DNA of 64,000 bases from Strongylocentrotus droebachiensis. Lineage: Eukaryota; Echinodermata; Echinoidea; Camarodonta; Strongylocentrotidae. Made by a program: the position numbers and the translations under genes. Of the stretch, positions 1 through 10,924 are shown in pieces. Position 1 is the first letter of the stretch, and the number at the start of each line of letters is the position of its first letter. The DNA lies in NCBI GenBank assembly GCA_035222895.1, contig JAVYIG010005407.1, forward strand, positions 62,001 through 126,000, read 5' to 3'. The notes beneath the pieces were generated by a model, which was not told where the DNA came from, searched no databases, and saw nothing but the letters and a program-made list of their open reading frames with translations.

Positions 1-100
1 CAGAGAGAAACAATTCTACAGAATTCGCCAATACCTTATGCTCTTCCAACTCCTAATACCCCTCTCCTATAACTGTTACCCCTTCCTCTTGATGCAACAG

Positions 101-3100
101 GATAGATAGACCGCCTCCCTTCCCACCAGTTGAGGATGAACCGGTCTGGGTGCCCTTTGACCCCCATGCATCATCGGACCTACCCAATGCACCAGCTCCG
201 AAGGAAGGGTTTGATCTCTACATAGACGGTGTACGCTTCCTGCCTGACAACGCTACCATTGTCAAGGTATGCATGCTCTGCTTGCTAGTCATAGTCAAAT
301 TTATAGTGGCTGCCTTTTTTTATAAAGGCTGCTAGCATACACTGAAACCTGTCTATAAAGACCACCAAAGGGAGACATGAACAGTGGTCTTTATAGGCAG
401 GTGGTACATGTTTCTTTAGTACATCTTTTAATGAGAAACCAATTTCAAGGGAATCAAAAAATGTGGTCTTTGTAGACAAGTGGTGTTTCTATACAGGTGG
501 TCACTAAAGCAGGTTTGAGACTGCAATGGTCATACCGTCGTTGCCACCTATGATGTCTCCCGGCCTGTATAAAGGAAATATGTAAACAAGAACTTGTGTA
601 GAAAAGATTGTCTGTCTACAGCTAGTGGTCACTTTTTACTATTTCCCACTAGGTGACCTTTATAGGCAGGTTTGACTGTACCTGTATTGATTATTGTGAA
701 AAGAGATTACAACTTTTTAAGATCATGTGCATGTGTACGTACAGGTAGTATGTAGAGAAGGTAACCATGCAATAGTAATGTCATTTCGCAAACCAGTTGA
801 CAGGTCTTGATAGAATGTGCGCTCCTATTGTGTGTACCACACTAAGGATTCAAAACACATTATTTGATTGAGATGTCATGAAGATGGATAGACTATGTAA
901 AGCTAACCTAGTGTTCCGTATATCAATGATATTTGCTATTTTCAATTCATCAGGATTGGACAGAGGCAGTGAGTTTTACTTAAAACTGTAATAGGTAATT
1001 GAAATCATCTCAATTATTTTTGCCCTAATGGCACACACAATGTCATTATAACTCTATCTACAAGTCTTTGTAAACCTATTAAATTGGTCAGGGAAAAAAA
1101 AGAATCTGTTGAGACTTCATGCAAGATTAAAGCCATAAAATTTGTGTTGTATTGAAATGTAATCCTCTGCAAAAGGTTGTACATACAACTTTCTTTGAAT
1201 CCATTTCTTGAATAAAAATCAGGTTACAGTCAAAGAGAGATTTGCCACTGTACACCGGAGCACTAGCCTTGAACTTTGTACCCTGCCTGACCTGACCTGT
1301 CACAGTCTGGCTCGCTGCCCAAAGTTTGACTACAGGGAAGAGATCGAGAGAGCACTGCCGGACCAGCTTGTGGAGTTACGAGTCTGGACCGTGGATAGAT
1401 ATACCCATCAGGTGGTTGTTGTAGGAGTCTGTGTATTAAAGGTCTACAATGGGGAAACCAAGAAGGTGAGTTTATGAAAGGCCCCTCAAACTGTTGGCCA
1501 GTTTTATTGTGATATTTTAAGCCCCCGCCCCCTCCCATAGAATCTAAATAGAAAAAAGGAGAGAAGAAACAGCAAAAGAATATGATACCCTTTCCATTCC
1601 CTCCCGTCACTCAATGACCTTGTTTTTATCCTATTTCATCCATCTAGTAATAAAGTCTAGATACCCCCCCCCCCCCTCCCCTCAGCGTACTAGTGCCCCC
1701 TCTATGACTGGACCACTGTTAATGAATGCAATTCGGTTCCTCATTTCAAGAGATCATTGTCAATTGAAAGAGTTTTACTCCAATTTTACTTATTCACATC
1801 CTTCAATTTTGATTGCTGTTTATATGTTTCTTCTTGAATTTACTATAGCTTAATATTGGAGGTCATCAGCTGCGTCTCAGATCAGGCTTCCCCACGCCTC
1901 ATGGACCTATCCTGCCTCAATCACTCAATCAGCTACCATCGTTACCTGGCTGCTCAGTCCTTCTCAGACTCCTTCCACCCTCAAAGGTATGTAACCTTCA
2001 ATTCAATTTTTCCAAGCAATATTAAAAAACATTCAGGGTAAAAGAAAAGCAGTATACAAAGTTCACACAATTACAATTAAACATAGATAAACACAGAAAT
2101 ACACAGAATCAATTTACAAACATGAATAATACAAAGGAAATTGCTAAGGCTGGAAGTAGCCAGAAAGGAGGTGGTCCTTATATGTGGCTGACCAATTAAT
2201 CAAATATAAAAAGTCTTTTTATGATTCAATTTAAGCTATAATAACAAGTAAAACAAATAACAATTACATTTAAAATACAATGAATGTAACAACTATTACA
2301 AATCTGTAGCTTGTTATGTAACCTTCTTAGTGATGTAAGTATGCAATCCCGACCAATAGCTCCTTCTTTTGTATAACTAAATTAATTTCTATTTTGAAGA
2401 AGTTATAGGTTTTTGAAGAATAAGAAAATCCATTCTCAAGATGCAAGTCTACATGTGAATTTGGGGGCTCACAGCTCCCCCCCCCCAAAAAAAATAAATA
2501 AATAAATAAAAACATATACCGGTATATATATATATATATATATTTGCATGCATGTTGTCTGATTGGCTTACTTTGAATAGTCCTCTGTAATAACGGGGAT
2601 AATAGTATATTTGTAAAGCGCTTAGAGACATTTGTATTAAGCGCTATATAAAAATTAAATATTATTCAAATAATGAATGGTTATGAGTTCAATAGTGCAA
2701 ATATTTTCATGAGTTTAAAGATTAACATTCTATTCAACGAGGCGTCAGCCGAGTTGAATAGAATTATTGTTAATCTTTCAACGAATGAAAATATTCGCAC
2801 CATTGAACGAATGAAAAACATTCATTATTTGTTTTATACAACATCGAAGAAGATCTAATAGAACGTAATCAACAAATTATGCTTTACTCCTTATATTAAA
2901 GTTGGAGTTAAGCCTCCTCGATTACATTCAGATTGCCTTCGCGTCAGATACACACAGGGATACCTGCGCGCACGGCTGAGAGGTATGCAGTCTGCATATA
3001 ACCAAAAATGCACGGCGCATATAACCAAAAATGCACGACCGTGCAATATAACATCTAATGAATATCATGTGACCAACAATCCTCCAGTCAAATGACAAGG

Positions 3101-6100
3101 ATCCACGTAGGTGTTGTGTAATATTTATTATTTATAACAAGAACAGCTTTAATATTTATTGTTATCTACATCAGGCTTCTAAGTGGTACAATAAATCAGT
3201 GTATTCAATATCTTTAGCGCAGTACCTGGATGACTGACCAATATTGTTTTCGTATTGCTCAGTCATCCGGGAACTTCAACTATCGATATCGATATCACAC
3301 ACACAAAAAAGCCATATTTACCTAGTCAGCCTGATAGGATAATAAAAATATTATATGGCTTTTTTTTGGTGTGGTACAAGAATATATGGCTCGAGCTGTG
3401 ACAATATTGGACTCGTTCAATATTGTCATAGCTTGAGCAATATATTCTTGTATCACACTCAAAGCCACGCCTCGTTGAATAGAATGTTAATCTTTCACCT
3501 CATGAAAATATTCGCACTATTGAACTCATAACCATTCATTATTTGTATTATACAACACTGAAGAAGATCTAATAGAACGTTAATCAACAAATTATGCTTT
3601 AATCCTTATATTAAAGATAAATTAAAGTTGGAGTCAAGCCTTCTTGATTACATTCAGATTGCCTTCGCGTCAGATACACGCAGGGATAAGCGCAAAGCAG
3701 AGAGGTACGCAGTCTGCATATAACCAAAAATGCACGCCCGTGCAATATAACATCTATTGAATATCATGTGACCAACAATCCTCCAATCAAATGACAAGGA
3801 TCCACGTAGGTGTTGTATAATATATAAGTATTCCCTCCTCCCCTCTTTCTAATTTTTTGATCTAAAACCATGCTTGACAAAAAAACAATAATTGTACGTC
3901 CCATGGTTTAAACTTTCCTATGAGGTCTGAAAATGAATAAGATAACAAGAATGGAAATTTCTGATATGTACAGGGATTTGTGGAGCCACCACCCTACAGC
4001 AGTGGGTTCTACCAGTCCGAAGTCTGCAAACCTACAGAGTCTGAGATCAACGTGATTAAACATTATAAAGCAAAGCAAGAATGGAGTCAGACGGTGAGAG
4101 ACATCGCTCTGGAGTTGGCAAGGAGAGAAGGTATGACTCAAAGTTTGAATTAAGTTCATTCAAAATAAGGTTTATGTATGAGACTCTCTCTCTCTCTCAT
4201 TCTCTCTTTCCCTCTCTCTCTCCCTCCCTCTCTCTCTCTCTCTTTCTCTCTCTCCCTCTCTCTTTCTTCTGTCAATATCTATTCTTTTCTAGCGTTAGCC
4301 CCTTTCACCGTAAATCTTTTTATGTTTCTTTCTTGTTCCTCCTTTCAATACCTTCCCTCTTACATGTTTTTAGTTTTTAGTCTTGACTTGTTTTATTAGT
4401 ACAGAGTCAAAGTCGCAAGCTGAATTGAAATCTATATAAAGATAAGATTTTGGGGGGACCTGGGCCCTGTTTTATACAACTTTTTAAGATAACAAGTTAT
4501 AGCCCCTCCTATTTGTTATAGAAATTTAATATTTGCGACTGGTAATAAGTTAAATAAAACAGTCCTGCTTGGTATTGTGTTTGCCTCGATTGTGTCATCG
4601 AGTCTTTTAAGATGCATCATTTACACTCTAACATCACATTCTATTTTCAATTTTAGATGACACAAAGTCCACCTCCACCAGTGATGATGAACAAGATGGA
4701 CCTGAAACTGCCAGCAACCAAGAGGAAAACAAGATGGCCGACGCCTGGTCCAAGATGTCCGATGGAGAGATAGCAACCTGGATGATGGAGAGACTCGAGG
4801 CCAAACTCCAACCCCCTGAGAGCCTGCCCCCATTGTTAGAGATTGAACGTTGTGTTGATTATGAGAGAGATACAGGGGTGGTCATCAAGATCAGAACAGC
4901 ATTTGGCTTACAAGGTGTGTATGCATCAGTAGCATCAAGATACATTAATCTTGATCTAAGGAGACACGAACGTACGAGTAGCCTTTGAATTAGCTCTCAA
5001 ATTGATTTTATCACATGAAATGTGGTATTTGCATTATTCAAGATACTCTGTGTCTGAAAGAAGATCAAGATGTATCTATACAGTTACATAACTACCAACC
5101 ATTTGGATGTTGTAGGAATGTCAAGATATATGGTTTTGGCCTTCAAAATATTGTTCTGGATGGACCCTAGAGTCCTCTCTTTTCTTAAAATGTCCATGTA
5201 AAAGCAAAAAAAAGTACACAGAGTTCCTTGTTTCCCCTTTCCCCAGGGATTCCCAATTTTGTGCAGCACTTAGAAAGTCATAGTGATGGTTATTTTACCT
5301 GACTGCTAAGAAAGCAATAAATGCGCGTTAGAAAGCAACCAGAAGACCGATGGCTTTAGGTCTTCTCTGAGGGACCTGGTAATGAGGATTAATGCCTTTC
5401 CAAAGGGCACTAGCGCATCGCCTTGGTTTTGAAACCTGGGTCACCGGATTACGAGACCACTGCTCTACCGACTTAGCTATCGCGCCAGGCATGATATACA
5501 ACAATAATTAAACCTGTGCTTGATTTAATTTGTCAATCTTGCTTCCTCTCTCTCTCCAGCTGAAAACTGTTACAGCATCGTACTTACCAGAGTGCTCCCT
5601 GGTCCAGCGTCTCAACAGATTTTGGATCCTGGGGACGGTAGGTCTAGCAGGTCCCAGTCCTTCTTGACCAAAGAGATGGACCTAGACAGTAACATGAAAG
5701 CACCAAGGTGGAAGGACAAGGCCACGGTAAGTCCAAACCATCATCATTCCTTAACAATGGTCTAACTAGGTGTTGAACCCAGGACTTTATGGTTCTGACA
5801 CCCGTGCTCTGACCTCTGAAGCACCATATATTTGTTATTAATTCAAAAAGGTTGACTTGAATGGGAACAAGAAAATAATAGAAACAAGTTTATGCAGGCC
5901 TTACATAATCAAAAAATGATCAAGACATTTATGATATTTTTAGTCATACTGCATACAAATGACTAAAATTGCATATAATGTTCAATATTTCTTGGTGCAG
6001 GTTTTGCGGCCTGTCTATGATGAAAAGTCCGTGCTTCTGCTTCAATTCTTCTGTCTGGAGGTGATCTACAAGGTCGACCCAGCAGGTCTCGCAAAGAGCG

Positions 6101-8477
6101 TGATCCAAGCTCCTAAGGGCAAAGGTCGTTTGAAGTTGGATAATTCCTCCTGCCAGGGCTGGAGTGTGCTGCCAATCTTTGACAGGAATTGTGTCATCCA
6201 GGGAACGTTCATCATCCCCATCTTTCAGAATGATAAGGATAAGGTAAGTAGCACTTTTTGTATGTTCGTGGTGCTGGGCAATATTTTGTTGTGGAATAAC
6301 ATGCTGACTAGCGCTTATGAGAATCTTTTTTGAACATTATTCATTATTTACATTTATCAAGGAGATTGGGAGATAAGAGGGTGCAAGAGAAAGAAAGAGA
6401 AAAGGGTTTAAAAGAAAGAGAAGAGAGAAGAGTGTGGAGAGAGATCGAGAGAGCAAGCAAGTTAAACACAGGAATAAAGTAGAAGGGAGGGTGAGAGAGA
6501 GAGAGAGAGAGAGGAAGGAAGAAACAGAGTTTAAAGGCAGGCTTTACTACTTCAGCTAAAAGGGATTAGACCACCCAGCGAGCCAGCGAGGTCACTGTGA
6601 CAGGTGGCTATCTCATTAACTCAGCTCTCATTTATCATAAGAAAAAGAGGATCATGGGGGACCAACAGGCACTGATTGGGGAAGTTTTTTATATAGAGGG
6701 AGCAAGTAGCTACAAGTAGGACAGTTTGCCTTTAAGAAGAATAAGAGAAGCACATTGACCAAAAAATAATGTGTATGGTGGAAACAGAACCTTTTTTCCC
6801 CACACCTAATCTATTCATATCTCCCTCCTCTCTCTTGCTCCAGCCATTCCTGAAGGGTCTGATGGATGCTCCTAGCCTGGAGTCCTGGATGAGGATCTCC
6901 GTGGAGAAGAAGCTGATCAAGGTCCACCCTGGTCATCCCTCGGCCATCGTCTCTATCTGGGATGGTCACTTCTATCAGGGTCAAACCGTTCCTCTACCGG
7001 TCAGTAATTATGGTCGATAGATTGTTGGCTTTGGACTTTCATTCCCAGACACCACATGTGCTTAATATATCACAGGCTTAGACTTTGTCCGACTTTTGTG
7101 AAAGGTAGAAACAGAAAGAAAGAAAAGATAAAAAGAAAGAAAAGAAGGGAGAAAAGAATAAAGGAAGGATGTAAGAACAAAAGAAAAAGAAAAGTAAGGA
7201 AAGAATGAAAGAACAAAGAAAGACAGAACAAAAAAGAAGGAAGGAAAGAAAGAAGTGTTGAAGGAAGGAAGTGTTGAAGGAAAGAAAGAAAGGATGAACA
7301 AAATAGTGTTGATGAAGGAAACCAACTGCACATATGTCTCAATTTATTCCTTTACTCTTCTTCTTACTCCGCATCTTCATCTCCTTTGTGGTGCCACATC
7401 ACATATGGTGCTTCACTTTGCTTCAGATCAGTTGTAACCCTTTATAAGATTTGACCTAGAACAAACTTGTATTGGTAGGCTTTACAGTATCCCATGTTCA
7501 ACTTCTCTAACTCTTTCTTGTGCAGAGGAGAGACTATTTCTTACACATCGCTGGGAACTTCAAGAAATTCTCTAAGGCTTCTCAAGACAAGACCGGCCAT
7601 CCCCTGAATCACATCGTCCTTCGTAGCCTGCCCTCTGTAGTCCAATCGGAGGGAACGAGCAGCGAGCACTACCTCAAAGAAATGCAGAACTTTGAAGAGT
7701 CTATGCATGATATTGCTACAGATTTGGTGGTGAGTATTCCCTCAAGGAATCATAGAAAGGTTGTATTGTTTGTAGCTATTTGGTATATAGTTCAGCTCAA
7801 ATTGTCCTTTCTCATTCAAACCTATGCATAACAATTAAACCTTTATACAATTTCATGTCTCTACAATTTACAATACATGTGCAATGTCGTGGGTTCGAAC
7901 CCCGGCCGCGTCATACCAAAAGACGTTAAAAGATGGGAGTTGTTGCTACCTTGTTTGGCGTTCAACAATAAGGGATAGAGCAACGTCGATCTGGCGCTGC
8001 TCAGTGGCTGCCGGGCTCACGATCAATTGGGCAAAAAGAATTTCCGTTTCGGTTTAATAAAATTTGGAGTGGACTATTAGGCTATTATTATTATTATTAT
8101 GTATTTACTGTACATATACAATGTATTTACTTTACATATACAATGTATGAATCATATTTTGGTAACTACCAAGCCCGATTACTGTACTGGCATACTTGCC
8201 GTCCTATTATTATTTCTACTGCACTGTTCTTTATTTTCATCCTCAAAGTGAATTAAAGCTGCAAGATGTTCTTCATTTTCTTCACGTCTAAGGATCCTGT
8301 GGCTTTAGTGGTTGCATGGTGCTCTAGGATGTCCAATTTCGTTATCACTGACTCATTACCTCACTGTTGCTTTGACTATTAGCTGTAGGACTGTAACATA
8401 TATCTTGTCTTTTTCTGTACTTGTAGGAAGATGCCCTCTTAACCACTGGTCAGGCTCCATTGACCACAGGCTCATAG
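101..8477 (+). CDS. CCDC17: CCDC17-like protein, C-terminal ten exons (5' partial)
   Basis: Ten exons join in phase: 101-266, 1223-1465, 1849-1986, 3974-4130, 4657-4914, 5560-5726, 6001-6243, 6844-6999, 7526-7729 and 8427-8477 (stop TAG), giving 593 C-terminal residues. All junctions are AG/GT. The protein starts in a proline-rich stretch, then shows two regions with a C2-like beta pattern: one around GFDLYIDGVRF and LRVWTVDRYTHQ, the other around RDTGVVIKIRTAFGLQ and LLQFFCLEVIYKV. Between them are LNIGGHQLRLR, SVLLRLLPPSK and a PPPYSSGFYQSE segment like that of invertebrate CCDC17-like proteins. An acidic, Ser/Thr-rich linker (TSTSDDEQDGPE) follows. No coiled coil is visible here; it would lie in upstream exons outside the window. 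The family's function is poorly known, perhaps ciliary. The gene name rests on recalled similarity, not a search; the coding structure itself is secure. The neighbouring genes give no functional clue. Confidence 0.62.
341..680. mobile_element. MITE with ~25-bp terminal inverted repeats
   Basis: The left end, ACTGAAACCTGTCTATAAAG, is the inverted counterpart of the right end, which reads CCTTTATAGGCAGGTTTGAC. Inside, GTGGTCTTTATAGGCAGGTGG and close variants recur. It lies in the first visible intron of the CCDC17-like gene. A degraded relative occurs at 18051-18215. Confidence 0.6.
2489..2542. repeat. (AAAT)n and (TA)n microsatellites
   Basis: A short AAAT run is followed by ACCGG and then an uninterrupted TA run, inside a CCDC17-like intron. 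Confidence 0.9.
2588..2667 (+). repeat. 3' tail of a SINE-like element
   Basis: Contains the AAGCGCTTAGAGACATTTGT motif, then GCGCTATATAAA and an A/T-rich tail. Similar GCGCT-TATAAA tails end the SINE-like sequence near 35.5 kb and occur in reverse near 57.4 kb. Only the 3' end is recognisable. Confidence 0.45.
2669..3830. mobile_element. Composite foldback element with duplicated halves
   Basis: Three hairpins and one long direct repeat occupy this block. Hairpin one has ~70-bp arms at about 2672-2745 and 2750-2830. Hairpin two, with ~22-bp arms, lies at about 3214-3273. Hairpin three has ~41-bp arms at 3369-3409 and 3418-3458 with a nine-base loop. The segment 2756-3130 is repeated directly at 3474-3822 at high identity. 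No transposase is present. It sits in the CCDC17-like intron before exon 3974-4130. It is probably a foldback-type or nested MITE insertion; the superfamily is unknown. Confidence 0.6.
4183..4268. repeat. (CT)n microsatellite
   Basis: Interrupted CT run just downstream of the exon ending at 4130. Confidence 0.9.
5296..5487 (-). repeat. tRNA-derived SINE
   Basis: Read on the minus strand it begins GGCGCGATAGCTAAGTCGG, which fits a Pol III A box, then GTAGAGCAGTGG. A degraded B box, GGTTTCAAAACC, follows about 35 bases later. A non-tRNA body containing GGCATTAATCCTCATTACC comes next. A tRNA head with unrelated body and no folded acceptor stem indicates a SINE rather than a tRNA gene. The tail contains GCTTTCTTAGCAGTC, which recurs near 58.88 kb. 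It lies in a CCDC17-like intron. Confidence 0.7.
6490..6525. repeat. (GA)n microsatellite
   Basis: GA run inside a longer purine-rich stretch in a CCDC17-like intron. Confidence 0.85.
7100..7300. repeat. Long homopurine tract (GAAA/GGAA-like)
   Basis: About 200 bases with almost no pyrimidines on the plus strand. Open frames across it on the minus strand (SFFPSFF-type) are composition artefacts. Confidence 0.85.
7880..8105 (+). repeat. 5'-truncated tRNA-derived SINE with TTA-repeat tail
   Basis: Starts near a perfect B box (GGTTCGAACCCCG) with no A box upstream. The body contains GATGGGAGTTGTTGCTACC and the tail is (TTA)n. It lies in the last intron of the CCDC17-like gene. Confidence 0.65.
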
Positions 8478-8712
8478 GACCAAGATCAATAATGATCTGT
8501 CCAAGAATGGATTTAGTGACCCTGCAATATCAGCCTCTCAAATAACTGTCTTTCACGATGCAACCTGAAAACAACTGCTCCAATTTCTAATATCCCACTT
8601 CTCCACAATTTTTACAATAAAATCATGTCTCCCTTGTGTCTTCTTTAACTTCAGGCGACCTTCTAAGATCGTGATCAGTAAACTGCCATATCACATGACG
8701 TGTCTTAACCTG

Positions 8713-8858
8713 GGACCTGTTTCACAAAATTTGTCATCAGTGACAAATGACAGTCTTTGTTATAAGCTACTGAAATCCTTGCTTCGGATTGGCTATCAGC
8801 AGATGTGTCACTGATTTATTTCATTCGTCATTGAAAAAAGGCTTTGTGAAACGGGTCC
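8713..8858. mobile_element. Short MITE, TTTCACAAA family, copy 1
   Basis: The ends are inverted: GACCTGTTTCACAAAA at left and GGCTTTGTGAAACGGGTC at right. Inside is ATAAGCTACTGAAATCCTTG. Further copies lie at 42781-42929, 60818-60963 and 63849-64000, with a fragment at 36313-36415. Confidence 0.65.
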
Positions 8859-9235
8859 TAGTTCTTTTATTGTAATCTGATTGTGTACATAGCTTCTCAT
8901 GAACATTATCAAGAGAGATATCAAGTAATAATCAAAAGAAAGTTGAATGAACCTAATTCAAGACCTTGTTATTAAGTGTGTGTATGATAGAAAGAGAAGT
9001 GACATTAAAAGTATCACTTTTGCATCATTGTAAATAAATATACCGTGCATGTACATATTGTACATTTATACATGTAGTTTAATTGTATAGCAATGTTTAC
9101 AGTTGCTAATGGGCGATAACATCTACTTACAGTGTAAAATTGGCTCATCAAAATGTAGTCTTTGCTTGATATGTGTGCTTCAGATCAGTATTCTTTTGGA
9201 TTTTTCTTCTTACACAATCAGTGAAATTAGATATG

Positions 9236-9628
9236 TTAAAGATAAACTTTAGTACTGGTAATGCGATTGCATTGTGAAAGAAAAGGTGTGGAAAGGATCA
9301 GAAACAGTTGATCATGTAGCATGTAAGTATTGTTATGCACTGCAAGGTTCTGGAGTCATCAAAATCATAATAAATTTGACCGAGTCTTGGTAAAGTAACA
9401 AGCACTGTACACAGAAAGCTATATATGGGACAACACACATGGTGTCGGGGCTAGTACTACCTGGATTTCCTTGTCTTTCTATGCTCATTACTCAGCCAGA
9501 ATACATTTTCTTCTAAAATTGTGTGGCACATGTCATTTATTTGTAATCTTGAACATTCAGTGTAAGTTTCGTTTGATTCTGTGAGAATTAATTTTCTTTT
9601 TTTTACCAGAACTGGAGTTTATCTTTAA
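9236..9628. mobile_element. MITE with TTAAAGATAAA ends, copy 1 (393 bp)
   Basis: Left end TTAAAGATAAACTTTAGTAC and right end ACTGGAGTTTATCTTTAA are inverted repeats. A second copy of almost the same length and in the same orientation lies at 56815-57205 in a SERCA intron. The pair defines both boundaries. No coding capacity. Confidence 0.75.
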
Positions 9629-10924
9629 TATAAGAGGAATTTACTAATTTCAGGTATTCTGTATGAATGTTTTTATTTGCATGTTTGCTATTGCAGTTGT
9701 AGATTTTTTTTTTTCATTGTTAGATCAATGCTGATGTGAATTTATACTCGTTTTGATGTTGTTGTTTTTTCATCTTTGATAAAAAGGAAAACAACTCAAT
9801 TTCTACCATCTGTATTTACTGTAGATATACCATGTATGAACCATATTTGCATTTCAGATGCAAGGCTTTGCTTAAGAATGCTAATTAAACGAATTTTTTT
9901 AATATAATCATGGATTGTCTGCTTGTGATATTTTCCATGATCTGTGTGTATTGTTCGTTTGTACATTTGAGATCTTATACAGCCCATATCATTGCCATGA
10001 ATAACTATACTCCAATACATAAGAGCATCAAACACTTTAACCCTCAAACCTATTCTATGCCTTAACATCCTATTGATCATTTGTGTTTTATTGACAGAAG
10101 GTGTATGTGATAAAGAGAAATTGAAGGGAAAAAAAGAAATAGGGAGAGAAGAGAAACCAGGAGGGGGGGGGGGAGAAACAGTGAGAGACTGAAAGAGAGA
10201 CAGACAAGCAGACAGATACTGAGAGGCATATGATTTAATGACAGAAAGAGAGCGAGGGAGAGATGCAGATAGAGAGGGGAAAAAAGAGGTCGACAGCAGA
10301 CAGACGGAGGCATGCAAAATTCAATGACAGCTTTAACTTCTTTTTATTTATCAATTCATGATACAGTTATCAAGACACATTGATATGAAAATACAACTTC
10401 ATACATAAAGAAGTACATGGCTGGAAATCTGATCAGGTTGGTGGTCTAAAATGTGCTTCAAAAATCTCTTACAAAGATAATGAGAGTGTTACAGATATTA
10501 ATTTGGTTTAAAGGAGGAATTTCTAAAATGTTTAATCTTTTGCCAATGCACTACCATGCATACTATAACTTTTCTTGATTTTAAACATTTCCTTGCACAA
10601 CAGTTTTTTAAAATCAAAACTCTAGTAAGTTTTAAAGAAAAAAAAGTGCTGGAAAAAATTGTGCTAACATCACAACCTAATTTTCATGTAAATACAAGTT
10701 ACATGGTTGCAGTTATGTGCCATACTATTCCCTTTCTATCAGTATACTGATAATTATGTTGGTCTACCTGTATATAGTTAGATGTTCGTTCGACTATGCT
10801 AAAAAATGAAATTGCAAAATATTGTACTTTGGAAAATTGCACTTTTGGTAATTGTCTGGAATTGTCCCTTTAAAAAAAAATGACTTTTAAACTCCCTCAT
10901 TGTCATTCTCATGGGCACTTACAG
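9629..10924. other. Intergenic stretch without recognised genes
   Basis: AT-rich sequence with a purine-rich, G-run-containing patch at about 10125-10310. No exon with conserved protein similarity was seen on either strand. In particular, the BED zinc finger and the first part of the hAT transposase expected upstream of 10925 were not found. Confidence 0.5.

Noticed and set aside
7062-7342. Two 90-codon minus-strand frames rich in F, S and L
   Set aside because: Reading through a homopurine tract in an intron.
7885-7915. tRNA gene suggested by a perfect B box
   Set aside because: No A box, acceptor stem or anticodon arm; the context is a truncated SINE.
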